Part shown: positions 1 to 7,710 of the stretch, piece by piece | Position numbering within the stretch: the first letter of the stretch is position 1 | Layout of the letters: each line of letters opens with the position of its first letter | Assembly (NCBI GenBank): GCA_017450965.1 | Contig: JAFSSQ010000087.1 | Coordinates: forward strand, 1-46,374 | DNA from: Clostridia bacterium | GTDB taxonomy: Bacteria > Bacillota > Clostridia > Oscillospirales > CAG-272 | DNA: 46,374 nucleotides | Reading direction: 5' to 3' | The notes under the pieces: model-generated | Databases searched by the model: none | The model's input: the letters and a program-made list of their open reading frames with translations, nothing else | What the model was told of the DNA's origin: nothing | Translations under genes and position numbers: made by a program

Positions 1-173
1 ACGTCCGGTGTACCATCACCGAGCACGACCGGATCACGATGGATACCACCGTCGCGACCGACAGCAAGCTCCGCGCAGAAAAAATGAAAAAAAACTTTCT
101 CGAACGCCCGGAAGTGATCTTCAAAGGTCTCTCCGCGCTGCTTGCCTGCGAGGTCGATTATCTCTTCTCCTGA
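1..173 (+). CDS. C-terminal fragment of an unrecognised protein
   Basis: An open frame runs in from the window edge (first full codon at 3) and stops with TGA at 171-173, giving about 56 residues. The end is mixed charged and hydrophobic (…LERPEVIF…ACEVDYLFS). I do not recognise the family. The following sigma-factor gene has its own strong promoter, so this is probably the last gene of a separate transcription unit. Codon use (GC-rich third positions) agrees with the rest of the core region, so I take it as real coding sequence rather than chance. Confidence 0.5.
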   Translation, partial: VRCTITEHDRITMDTTVATDSKLRAEKMKKNFLERPEVIFKGLSALLACEVDYLFS

Positions 174-222
174 CCCTTGTTCAACTTTTACAAAATTTTG
201 TTAATTTTTTCTTATTTTCCTA

Positions 223-250
223 TTGACATTATTTTTTTTGGTGTTATAAT
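223..250 (+). promoter_or_regulatory. Sigma-A-type promoter for the sigma-factor gene
   Basis: A perfect TTGACA (223-228) and a perfect TATAAT (245-250) are separated by 16 bp in an AT-rich stretch. The predicted start near 257 gives a leader of about 60 nt before the ATG at 321. Confidence 0.8.
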
Positions 251-320
251 AAACTCAATCTGAGAATGTCCGATGTTTTACGATATTGTTACCGTTTTGT
301 GAATCCCGTCCGGAGTTTTC

Positions 321-881
321 ATGCACGAAAAGCTGGAAAAAAACGATATCCACGATTTGGTGAAACGTGCTGCCGCGGGAAGTGAAACTGCTTTTTCCGA
401 TCTTCTTGACCGTTACGCGCCCCTGATCAACCGATCCGTCGCCTCCTTCCGTTATTGCGGAATGGAGAGTGAAGATCTCTCACAGGAGGCGATCATCGCG
501 CTTCTTCAGGCGGTCCGGACTTTCCGGAGCGACTCGGGCGTCAGTTTCGGGCTTTATGCCAAGATCTGCATCACCAATTCTCTGATCACGGCGGCCAAAA
601 AACGCGCCGCTTCCGCTCCCGTTTTTTCCTACGAGGAGGAGCGGGAACGCTCCGACGAAGGCGCCAACGATCCCTCCGTTGTGCTGGGGGAAGTCGAGCG
701 CGCCGAAACGATCGTGCGATCCCTCCGAAAAGAACTGTCCGGCTTTGAAAACCGGGTGTTTGATCTCTATCTGGCCGGTTATACGGCAAAAGAAACCGCA
801 GCGTTGCTTTCAAAGCAGGAAAAATCCATTTCCAACGCTCTGTTCCGCATTCGCGGGAAACTGAAAAAGATGCTATCCTGA
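321..881 (+). CDS. SigH-like sigma-70 family RNA polymerase sigma factor
   Basis: The protein has 186 residues, a size usual for SigH-type factors. Region 2 covers roughly residues 25-85, including a typical core-binding stretch (GMESEDLSQEAIIALLQAV) and the -10 recognition helix. Region 4 is a helix-turn-helix at about 137-186 (AGYTAKETAALLSKQEKSIS). Between them lies a charged linker. In many Firmicutes sigH sits close to rlmB, and here rlmB follows two features downstream, which supports a SigH-like role. It could instead be a lineage-specific alternative sigma factor, because the small ribosomal and secE/nusG genes that usually follow sigH are absent. Expression is likely driven by the consensus promoter at 223-250. 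Confidence 0.85.
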   Translation: MHEKLEKNDIHDLVKRAAAGSETAFSDLLDRYAPLINRSVASFRYCGMESEDLSQEAIIALLQAVRTFRSDSGVSFGLYAKICITNSLITAAKKRAASAPVFSYEEERERSDEGANDPSVVLGEVERAETIVRSLRKELSGFENRVFDLYLAGYTAKETAALLSKQEKSISNALFRIRGKLKKMLS

Positions 882-908
882 TTCCGTTTTCATACATTAC
901 GTTTATAT

Positions 909-971
909 GCCCAAATAGCTTAAGCAGAGCGTTGGTTACCAAAGGTGTCGGTTTGAATCCGTCTTGGGGCG
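909..971 (+). other. tRNA-like sequence lacking an anticodon loop (degenerate or pseudo-tRNA)
   Basis: The cloverleaf can be followed almost completely. The acceptor 5' strand GCCCAAA (909-915) pairs with TTGGGGC (964-970) with one A.G mismatch. TA occupies positions 8-9. The D-stem is GCTT/GAGC (918-921/927-930) with a 5-nt loop. The T-arm is GTCGG-TTTGAAT-CCGTC (947-963) with a canonical-looking T-loop and one T.T mismatch, and it abuts the acceptor strand exactly. The anticodon arm is only TTGGT-T-ACCAA (932-942): the stem is intact but about six loop bases are missing, so no anticodon can be read. No CCA is encoded directly after the acceptor. It lies between the sigma-factor and zinc-ribbon genes. 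It may be a dead tRNA, or a tRNA-like structure kept for another purpose. Confidence 0.5.
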
Positions 972-1005
972 AAATTACCATATTTTTTAAGCGAGGTACT
1001 AGAGC

Positions 1006-1290
1006 ATGTTTGAGGACAAAACATTAGTGTGCAAGGACTGTGGGCAGGAGTTCGTCTTCACCGCAGGCGAGCAGGAGTTCTACGCTGAAAAGGGCTTCCA
1101 GAACGAGCCCCAGCGCTGCAAGGCCTGCCGTGATGCCCGCAAGAGCGCAGGCAAGGGGCCCCGTGAGTATTTCACGACCGTTTGCGCTGAGTGCGGCAAG
1201 GAAGCGAAAGTTCCTTTCCAGCCGACCAATGACCGTCCGGTCCTTTGCAGCGAATGCTTTGCCGCTAAAAAAGCCCAGCAGAACGACTGA
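1006..1290 (+). CDS. Small double zinc-ribbon protein
   Basis: The product is 94 residues with two Cys4 knuckle pairs. The first is CKDC (10-13) with CKAC (38-41); the second is CAEC (about 61-64) with CSEC (about 79-82). The phrase FVFTAGEQEFYAEKGF between the first pair is typical of the clostridial zinc-ribbon family (zf-trcl-like), followed by a CxxC_CxxC domain. The function of the family is not established; nucleic-acid or protein binding is inferred from the fold. A good terminator follows immediately. The start at 1006 has an SD-like GCGAGG upstream. Confidence 0.85.
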   Translation: MFEDKTLVCKDCGQEFVFTAGEQEFYAEKGFQNEPQRCKACRDARKSAGKGPREYFTTVCAECGKEAKVPFQPTNDRPVLCSECFAAKKAQQND

Positions 1291-1315
1291 GCCTTTGCGG
1301 AAGAGATGCAAAAAA

Positions 1316-1348
1316 AGAGGCGCACAGTTTTTGTGCGTCTCTTTTTTT
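1316..1348 (+). terminator. Rho-independent terminator after the zinc-ribbon gene
   Basis: AGAGGCGCACA (1316-1326) pairs with TGTGCGTCTCT (1332-1342) with one G.T wobble around a short T-rich loop. A T-run follows to 1348, and an A-run precedes it. Confidence 0.85.
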
Positions 1349-1447
1349 GTGAAAAAAATTCAGATTTTTTGTTTTTGCTATATACAAAATAATTTTTTTA
1401 TGTTATTATAAAATTAAGTTTAAGATATTGTCGCAGAAGGGCGTACT

Positions 1448-2257
1448 ATGTCGCAGCGTACACTTTCCCGCTCCCCTTTTTCCGGGAGGGAAGACGCCGA
1501 AGAATCGGCGTCTCGCGTCGTTTACGGCCGGAATCCCGTCAAGGAGATTCTGGAGACCGGGACGCGCGTTGACCGCGTTTTTTTCAAGCGCGGAGAGCGC
1601 GAGGGGTTTCTCAGCGTGCTTGCCGCCAAAGCGGCGGAAAAAAAGATCCCCGTTTCCGAGGCGGACAAGTCAAAGCTTGATAAGCTGGCGGAGGGCGGAA
1701 ATCATCAGGGCGTTGTCGCGCTCGTTTCTCCGATGGAGTTTTTGACGCTCGATCAGCTTGAAGAACAGACGCGCGCCGAAGGAAAAGAACCTTTCTTCGT
1801 TCTTCTTGACGGGATCGAGGATCCGCACAATTTCGGCGCGATCGCGCGTTCCTGCGAGTGCGCGGGCGCAAACGGACTGATCGTTCCCAAGCACCGCACC
1901 GCGCCCTTTTCCGCCGTTGCGGAAAAAGCGTCCGCCGGCGCTCTCTCCCATCTCCCCGTCGCGCGCGTACCCAATCTGACGGCGGCGATCAAACAGCTCC
2001 AGTCCCACGGCGTGTGGGTATACGCCGCGGAAGCGAGCGGAGAGTATTACGGCGGCGCGGATCTCTCCGGCCCGATCGCCTTTGTCTTCGGTTCCGAGGG
2101 CTTCGGCGTATCCCGTCTCGTCCTTGAGACCTGTGATAAGATCATCAGCATCCCGTTGCACGGGAAGGTCAATTCATTAAACGTATCCGCTGCGGCTGCA
2201 GTCATCTTGTTCGCTGCGGAAAAATGCCGCCGCGAATGTGGTTCGCAGCAGGAATAA
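1448..2257 (+). CDS. rlmB: 23S rRNA (guanosine-2'-O)-methyltransferase RlmB/TrmH family
   Basis: This SpoU-class (SPOUT) S-adenosylmethionine methyltransferase has 269 residues. The N-terminal substrate-binding domain starts at VVYGRNPVKEIL (about residue 24). The three SPOUT motifs follow: motif 1 LDGIEDPHNFGAIARS (about 119-134), motif 2 VFGSEGFGVSRL (about 215-226), and motif 3 IPLHGKVNSLNVSAAAAVIL near the end, which forms the trefoil-knot cofactor site. RlmB modifies the 23S rRNA peptidyl-transferase region in E. coli; the exact target here is inferred. The start at 1448 has AGAAGGG about six bases upstream. The next gene begins 12 bases after the stop, so the two are probably co-transcribed. 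Confidence 0.92.
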   Translation: MSQRTLSRSPFSGREDAEESASRVVYGRNPVKEILETGTRVDRVFFKRGEREGFLSVLAAKAAEKKIPVSEADKSKLDKLAEGGNHQGVVALVSPMEFLTLDQLEEQTRAEGKEPFFVLLDGIEDPHNFGAIARSCECAGANGLIVPKHRTAPFSAVAEKASAGALSHLPVARVPNLTAAIKQLQSHGVWVYAAEASGEYYGGADLSGPIAFVFGSEGFGVSRLVLETCDKIISIPLHGKVNSLNVSAAAAVILFAAEKCRRECGSQQE

Positions 2258-2269
2258 GGAGTGTTTATC

Positions 2270-5056
2270 ATGAAAGACAACAAAAACGAACGGAACGCTT
2301 CCGAGCAGTTTTCCCCCGAGGAACTGATCCGGAAACTCAAGTTTCAGTTAAGCGGAGAGCCGTCCACTCCTGACCCCGTGCCTCCGCAGAAAACCGAAGA
2401 GACGTCCCGGGTTGACGAAAATCCGATTGCGCCGGAAGAGACGCCCGAGGATACGCAGGAGTCCGACGCCGCGATCACCGTGCCGACCGCGGTCTTTGAG
2501 GAAACTCCCGATACGCCCGCGGAGACCACACCCGTCAGCGGCGGGGAGGAACCGAAGCCTGCCGAAGAGGAGACTTCCTTTGCGATCCCGGCGGACGAAA
2601 CGCCGGAACCGGCGCTTTCCGGCGCCGCTGCCGATCTTCCGCCGCTCCGTTTGACAGAGGAAACGGAAGATGCTCCCGCGTCCCGCAGCGCTGATCCCGC
2701 CGCGGACGAGACGGCGGAGCCCGCCGCCAAAGGTCCGGCTCTTTCCCTTTCTTTTGACGAAGATGAAAAGTCCGCGAGCGAGGAAGACGCGTTTCTTGCC
2801 TATATCCGTGCGCAGGTGATGCAGAGCGAGGACGACGCCGCCTCCAAACCGATCCGCATCCCCGACCTTGAGGAAATCACCGTACCCGCCGAGGATAAAG
2901 CCGAGCCCGACGGGGAGAGCGGAGACGGCGAGGATAAGTTCAACTTTTTTGCCAATCTGGAGGAGAAAACGGCAGAGGAGGAGCCTTCCGCCTCGGATGC
3001 TGAGGACGCGGAAAAACCGACGATCGCGTTCGATCTTGCCGCGCTCCGTTCCGAGAGCCGGGATCCTTCCGACGGTCCGGATCCCTTCGACGCTCCGGAT
3101 TTTTCCGCCCCGGATTTTTCTACCGTCTCCTTCAGCCCCGCCGACGCCGATGCGGACGAGACCGCGCCTCCGGCTGCCGCCGAAGCGTTCGCCAGCAACA
3201 AACCGAATATCAATATGCTGATCGCGCTCGGCATCTCCGTTTCCGAAGTCGAGAACATTTACGGCAAAGAGGTCGCCGAGGAATTTGCCGAAGCAAAAGC
3301 GAAAGAGGGTCAGCTTGATTCCGAGGAGTTCGCCTCCGATAGCGTCTACGAATACACCGCCGCTTCGCAGAACGAAGAGGTCGCACGCTATTTCAAAAAA
3401 GAGAAGACGGTTTCGCTTGTCAAACTCATCGCGTCCGCCGCAATCTTCTTCCTTCTTTTCCTCTATGAAAACCTGCCTCTGTTCGGCGTCCGTTTTTCCG
3501 GCTGGATGAGCCAGGCTGAGTTTCCCCTTGTCCACGTCATGGTCGATCTTCAGCTCGTTCTGATCGCCGCGGCGCTTGCCTTTGAGGAGCTGATCGACGG
3601 CGTGACCGGACTGATCAAGAAAACGCCGGACATCAGAAGCTTTGCGTTTTGCGCGACCGTCCTCAACGTGATCTCCTCCGTTGTGATCGCCTGCACCAAA
3701 GCGGCCGCGACCGCCCGTCTCTCCGGCTTTTCCGCCGTATTTGTGCTCACGATTTGCCTCCTCGCTTCCTATCTCAAGTCCCGCGCCGACGCCGATAACT
3801 TTGCCGTCGTTTCCACGACCGGTCTGAAAGCGTGCTGCTTTGCCGATAACGACGAGTCTGTCGCCAAGGAAAAAGCGGCCTTCTCAAAGGAGCTCGACGA
3901 GGAAAACCCCAAGGTCATCTCCTTCGGCAACGCTCACTTTGTGGAAAACTTTTTCAACCGGATCCATGAAAAAACGCCCACCCTTGCCGACCGGATCCTG
4001 ATCCCCGCGGCTTTGATCGCGCTTGCGGCGCTCGCCGTTCTTGCCGCCGTCAGATCGAAGGACGTTTCCTACACTCTCTCGATTTTCAACACCGCGATCG
4101 CCGCCTTTTTCCCCGTCTCCGTTTTTGCGGCCGGGATTTTCTCCTTTGTCAAAGCCCAGCGGCTCGCCCATGACGCAAAATCCGCCATCATCGGAGACGC
4201 AGCACCCTACGTCTATTCCGGCGCCTCGGTCGTTACCTTCCGGGATAAAGACGTCTATCCTTCCTACTGCGTCAAGCTCCGCAATCTCAAGGTTTACGGA
4301 AACGCGGAGATCGAGGAAGTCCTGCGCACCGCCGCCATCGTTTTCCGCGAGGCGGGCGGCCCCCTCTCCGACGTGTTTGAATACGCGACCTCCGATCTGG
4401 ATAAATCCGAGCGCGCGACGGTCGTCCGCAGCGGCGACAGCGGTCTCGAGTGCGAGATCGGCGGGAAGCGGGTCCTGATCGGTAAGGCGGATTTTCTCCA
4501 GTCCTACGGGATCATCCCCTTCTCGGACGTTGACGACCGCGACTATCTGAAGACGGGCGACGTCGGCATCATGTACGTCTGCATCGACAGCGAGCTCTGC
4601 GCCAAGTTCTACGTCCAGTACACGATGGACGTTGACTTTGAGGATCTTCTGCGCGCCCTCAATAAATCGGGGATCTGCGTGGCGATCCGCACTTCCGATC
4701 CCAACATCGACCAGCACCTCCTGCAGGCGAAGCTCAATCTCCGCCGCGCGTCGCTCCGGATCATTCACGTTACGCCGGACGGGACCGCGGGCGAGGCGTA
4801 CAGCGCCGCGGACAGCGGCGTGGTCGGCAACGGCTCTTCGAACGAGCTGGTCGGCACGATGCTTCTTTGCGACAGGATCGTACACGTTCTGCGCACCAAC
4901 AACATCCTCAAGTGCGTTTCCGTCTTTGCCAGCATCCTGCTTTTGCTTCTCATCGTCCTGTTTGCCCCGAGTCTGGCGTTCTTCTCCCTCTGGCTTGTCC
5001 TTTATCAATTCTTCTGGATGATCCCCACATTCGTTTTGTCCAAACTCTTTCTGTAA
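2270..5056 (+). CDS. Large membrane protein with degenerate P-type ATPase fold (pseudo-ATPase)
   Basis: AAGGAG (2256-2261) sits eight bases before the ATG at 2270, so I prefer that start over the in-frame GTG at 2261; the product is 928 residues. Residues 1-310 are acidic, Pro/Ala/Glu-rich and probably disordered. Six membrane segments follow (about 386-405, 419-440, 457-480, 486-502, 573-595, 604-627), then a soluble part (640-880) and two terminal helices. The layout copies a P1B-type ATPase. P615 sits where the transport proline belongs, and F657 lies 42 residues later as in the canonical CPC-to-FDKTGTLT spacing. The signature itself reads FRDKDVYP, so the phosphorylated Asp position is Arg658. 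The N-domain-like GGKRVLIGKADFL is recognisable. TGD has become TSD and GDGxND has become PDGTAG. I infer no ATP-driven transport; the real role is unknown. A remote homologue that never was an ATPase is less likely. Confidence 0.7.
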   Translation: MKDNKNERNASEQFSPEELIRKLKFQLSGEPSTPDPVPPQKTEETSRVDENPIAPEETPEDTQESDAAITVPTAVFEETPDTPAETTPVSGGEEPKPAEEETSFAIPADETPEPALSGAAADLPPLRLTEETEDAPASRSADPAADETAEPAAKGPALSLSFDEDEKSASEEDAFLAYIRAQVMQSEDDAASKPIRIPDLEEITVPAEDKAEPDGESGDGEDKFNFFANLEEKTAEEEPSASDAEDAEKPTIAFDLAALRSESRDPSDGPDPFDAPDFSAPDFSTVSFSPADADADETAPPAAAEAFASNKPNINMLIALGISVSEVENIYGKEVAEEFAEAKAKEGQLDSEEFASDSVYEYTAASQNEEVARYFKKEKTVSLVKLIASAAIFFLLFLYENLPLFGVRFSGWMSQAEFPLVHVMVDLQLVLIAAALAFEELIDGVTGLIKKTPDIRSFAFCATVLNVISSVVIACTKAAATARLSGFSAVFVLTICLLASYLKSRADADNFAVVSTTGLKACCFADNDESVAKEKAAFSKELDEENPKVISFGNAHFVENFFNRIHEKTPTLADRILIPAALIALAALAVLAAVRSKDVSYTLSIFNTAIAAFFPVSVFAAGIFSFVKAQRLAHDAKSAIIGDAAPYVYSGASVVTFRDKDVYPSYCVKLRNLKVYGNAEIEEVLRTAAIVFREAGGPLSDVFEYATSDLDKSERATVVRSGDSGLECEIGGKRVLIGKADFLQSYGIIPFSDVDDRDYLKTGDVGIMYVCIDSELCAKFYVQYTMDVDFEDLLRALNKSGICVAIRTSDPNIDQHLLQAKLNLRRASLRIIHVTPDGTAGEAYSAADSGVVGNGSSNELVGTMLLCDRIVHVLRTNNILKCVSVFASILLLLLIVLFAPSLAFFSLWLVLYQFFWMIPTFVLSKLFL

Positions 5057-5064
5057 GGTAGAAT

Positions 5065-6912
5065 ATGGAACTGAGTGAACTCTTTCCCCTTGTTCAAAAG
5101 CCGGGTAGGTATACCGGAGGCGAGTACAATATCTGCATGAAAGACAAAAGCGCAGTGAACCTGCGCTTTGCCTTTTGTTTCCCCGATTCCTACGAGATCG
5201 GGATGTCCAACCTCGGTCTGCAGGTCCTGTATCACGCGCTCAACCTCGCGCCGGACGTCTGGTGCGAGCGGGTCTTTGCCCCCTGGCCGGATATGGAGGA
5301 CCGGATGCGGGAAAACGGCGTTCCTCTCTTTGCCTGGGAAAGCCGCGATCCGGTGCGCTCGTTTGATATCGCGGCGTTCACGCTCCAGTACGAGCTTTGC
5401 TACTCGAACGTCCTCAATATGCTGGATCTGGCCGGGATCCCGCTCCTCGCCAGCGAGCGGGGAGAGGAGGATCCGATCATCCTCGGGGGCGGTCCGTGCT
5501 CGTACAATCCGGAGCCGCTTGCCGACTTTTTCGACGTGTTTTCGATCGGGGAAGGGGAGGAGGCGCTCCCCGAGCTTGCCGACCTTCTCAAACGGATGAA
5601 AAGGGAGGGGCGCTATACCCGCGCGGCGTTTTTGCGCGAGGCTGCCAAGCTGGAAGGCTTTTACGTCCCCTCGCTCTACCGCGTTTCCTACCGCAAGGAC
5701 GGAACGCTCGCGTCCTTTTCTCCGATTGGGGAGGACGTTCCCTCGACCGTCAAAAAACGAGTGATCTCCGATTTCAACGATCCCAAATATATCCCCACCA
5801 AGCCCTTTATGCCGTTTATCGACACGGTGCAGGACCGGATCACGGTGGAGCTTTCCCGGGGATGCATCCGCGGCTGCCGCTTCTGCCAGGCGGGCCACGT
5901 GACCCGCCCTCTGCGCGAGCGCACGCCGGATGTTGTGGACGCCGCGGCGCGCGAAACCTACCGGCAGACCGGGTACGAGGAAGTCTCCCTTTGCTGTCTT
6001 TCCGTTTCCGATTACAGCGGGATCGACGAGCTGACCGACCGGCTTCTCTCCTGGACGGGAGAGCGGAAGGTCAATCTTTCTCTGCCTTCGATGCGCGCGG
6101 ATTCCTTTACGAAAGAACTGATGGACCGCACCTCCGCCGTCCGCTCCTCGGGACTTACCTTTGCCCCCGAGGCGGGCACGCAGCGCCTGCGCGACGTGAT
6201 CAACAAGCGGCTGACCGAGGAGGATCTTTTCCACGCGGTCGATCTGGCGTTCGATTACGGCAAAACCTCCGTCAAGCTCTACTTCATGAACGGTCTGCCC
6301 ACCGAAACGGACGACGACGTCCGGGGGATCGCGGAGCTCGGGAAAAAGGTGATCGACCGCTTTTATCAAAACCCGAACCGCAACCGGAAAAAGCCCCCGT
6401 CCGTGACGGTCTCGGTCGCCTGCTTTGTGCCGAAGCCTTTTACTCCCTTCCAGTGGGAAGGACAGAACAGCAGGGAAGAGCTCTCCCGCAAGCAGCAGCT
6501 TCTCGGCGAGAGTATCACCTCCCGCAAGATCCGCTATCACTATCACAGCGCGGACGTTTCCTATCTGGAGGCGGTTTTTGCCAGAGGAAACCGGACGCTC
6601 GGGCGCGCGCTTTTGCGCGCCCGGCAAAAAGGACTCCGCTTTGACGCGTGGGACGAGTATTTCCGTTTTGACGAGTGGATGGCGTGTTTTGCGGAGGAGG
6701 GGATCGATCCAGACTTTTTCGCCTTGCGCGAGATGGGCGAGGAGGAGTTGCTCCCATGGGATTTTATCGACTGCGGCGTAACGAAAGCGCATCTGCTCCG
6801 CGAGCGCCGGCGCGCGTACGAAGGACTCCCGACAAGAAACTGTAAGGAAGGCTGCAGCGGCTGCGGCGCAGACCGCTTCGGGGAATGTCTATGGAAAAAG
6901 AAAACCAGGTAA
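5065..6912 (+). CDS. TIGR03960-family B12-binding/radical SAM protein
   Basis: The product is 615 residues and begins eight bases after the preceding stop. The N-terminal 230 residues resemble the B12-binding-like fold of this family (FAFCFPDSYEIGMSNLGLQV). The radical SAM core starts at VELSRGCIRGCRFCQAG (about 262-278), whose CxxxCxxC would bind a [4Fe-4S] cluster. A Cys-rich tail (CKEGCSGCGADRFGEC) closes the protein. The family is almost always paired with a DUF2344 protein, which is the next gene. Their reaction is not established; the frequent neighbours RNase G and L21 suggest RNA or ribosome modification. Those neighbours are missing here. Confidence 0.88.
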   Translation: MELSELFPLVQKPGRYTGGEYNICMKDKSAVNLRFAFCFPDSYEIGMSNLGLQVLYHALNLAPDVWCERVFAPWPDMEDRMRENGVPLFAWESRDPVRSFDIAAFTLQYELCYSNVLNMLDLAGIPLLASERGEEDPIILGGGPCSYNPEPLADFFDVFSIGEGEEALPELADLLKRMKREGRYTRAAFLREAAKLEGFYVPSLYRVSYRKDGTLASFSPIGEDVPSTVKKRVISDFNDPKYIPTKPFMPFIDTVQDRITVELSRGCIRGCRFCQAGHVTRPLRERTPDVVDAAARETYRQTGYEEVSLCCLSVSDYSGIDELTDRLLSWTGERKVNLSLPSMRADSFTKELMDRTSAVRSSGLTFAPEAGTQRLRDVINKRLTEEDLFHAVDLAFDYGKTSVKLYFMNGLPTETDDDVRGIAELGKKVIDRFYQNPNRNRKKPPSVTVSVACFVPKPFTPFQWEGQNSREELSRKQQLLGESITSRKIRYHYHSADVSYLEAVFARGNRTLGRALLRARQKGLRFDAWDEYFRFDEWMACFAEEGIDPDFFALREMGEEELLPWDFIDCGVTKAHLLRERRRAYEGLPTRNCKEGCSGCGADRFGECLWKKKTR

Positions 6913-7571
6913 CCGATTACCGGTACCGCCTGCGATTTGAGAAGGCCGGCACTTTTGCCTACGTCTCTCATCTCGATCTGGTCCGTACCTTTACCCGCCT
7001 CTTTATGCGGGCGGAGCTTCCGCTTACCTTTTCCGAGGGCTTTAATCCCCATCCCAAAATGGTATTTTCCGCGCCGCTCCCCCTCGGGACGGAGAGCAAA
7101 ACGGAGCTGCTTGACTTTCGCACGGTGGCTGAGCTTGATTTGGCGGAGGTTCTTTCCCGTCTGCGCGAGGTATCGCCGCTCGGACTGGAGATCCGCGAGC
7201 TCTATCCGGCGGAGGGAAAACTCAGCGAGATCGCCTTTGCCGCGTATACGCTGACCTTTGCCGCGCCGCTTGACGAAGCGCAGACGGCGGCGGTTTCCGA
7301 CTTTTTCGCTCAATCCTCAATTCCGGCGGAAAAGAAGGGAAAGGATGGGATCAAAACCGTCGATATTCGCCCGATGATCGCAAGCTGGGAGCGTGTTTCC
7401 GATACGGAGATCCATGCGCTCCTTTCCGTCTCCTCCGAGCATTTTCTCAACCCGGATCTCTTTTCTTCCAAGCTCCGCTCCTTTCTCTGCGAGCGCTGCG
7501 GCGCAGCCCCTTCCGCCCGTATGCTCCGCTCCGCCTTCTACCGCGCGGACGGGGCCGCTCTCTTCCGCTGA
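6891..7571 (+). CDS. TIGR03936/DUF2344 partner of the radical SAM protein
   Basis: The product has about 226 residues and its start overlaps the radical SAM stop by 22 bases. GGGGA at 6880-6884 favours the ATG at 6891; ATG 6885 is also possible. The opening YRLRFEKAGTFAYVSHLDLV and the phrase FSEGFNPHPKMVFSAPLPLG are hallmarks of DUF2344. In many bacteria the two proteins are fused or adjacent, so they very likely act together, but the biochemical role is unknown. A strong terminator follows and separates the pair from the sporulation genes. Confidence 0.88.
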   Translation: MEKENQVTDYRYRLRFEKAGTFAYVSHLDLVRTFTRLFMRAELPLTFSEGFNPHPKMVFSAPLPLGTESKTELLDFRTVAELDLAEVLSRLREVSPLGLEIRELYPAEGKLSEIAFAAYTLTFAAPLDEAQTAAVSDFFAQSSIPAEKKGKDGIKTVDIRPMIASWERVSDTEIHALLSVSSEHFLNPDLFSSKLRSFLCERCGAAPSARMLRSAFYRADGAALFR

Positions 7572-7591
7572 TTTCCGTTTTCTCTTTTATC

Positions 7592-7626
7592 AACGCGCTT
7601 CCGCTTACCAGGAGGCGCGTTTTTTT
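7592..7626 (+). terminator. Rho-independent terminator
   Basis: AACGCGCTTCC (7592-7602) pairs with GGAGGCGCGTT (7611-7621) with one wobble. The loop is 8 nt and is followed by a T-run. It ends the radical SAM/DUF2344 unit. Confidence 0.88.
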
Positions 7627-7655
7627 GCTGCGCTGAGATTTTTTCTCTTTCTTTC

Positions 7656-7689
7656 TTTGACAAGTTTTTTGTTTTTCTGATGGTAGAAT
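7656..7689 (+). promoter_or_regulatory. spoIIG-type promoter: long spacer with 0A-box-like site at -35
   Basis: TTGACA (7657-7662) and TAGAAT (7684-7689) are separated by 21 bp, too long for an unassisted sigma-A promoter. The B. subtilis spoIIG promoter is known for a 22-bp spacer and needs Spo0A~P bound at 0A boxes that overlap the -35. Here TTTGACA (7656-7662) matches the reverse-complement 0A box TTCGACA in six of seven positions. GGAGGTGA follows at 7700-7707, just before the ATG. Confidence 0.6.
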
Positions 7690-7710
7690 GAAGCAAACGG
7701 AGGTGAGACG

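Noticed and set aside
1381..1390. TATACAAAAT half-site upstream of rlmB, identical to the coaX operator arm
   Set aside because: Only one arm, no palindrome or second copy; likely chance in AT-rich sequence.
1371..1412. Promoter upstream of rlmB
   Set aside because: A -10-like TATAAA exists, but no -35 hexamer at a workable distance was found.
2348..3535. Long antisense frames opposite the pseudo-ATPase gene and similar ones opposite mutS, tig, helicase and others
   Set aside because: Low-complexity or Arg-rich shadows of GC-rich genes; no SD sites or family features.
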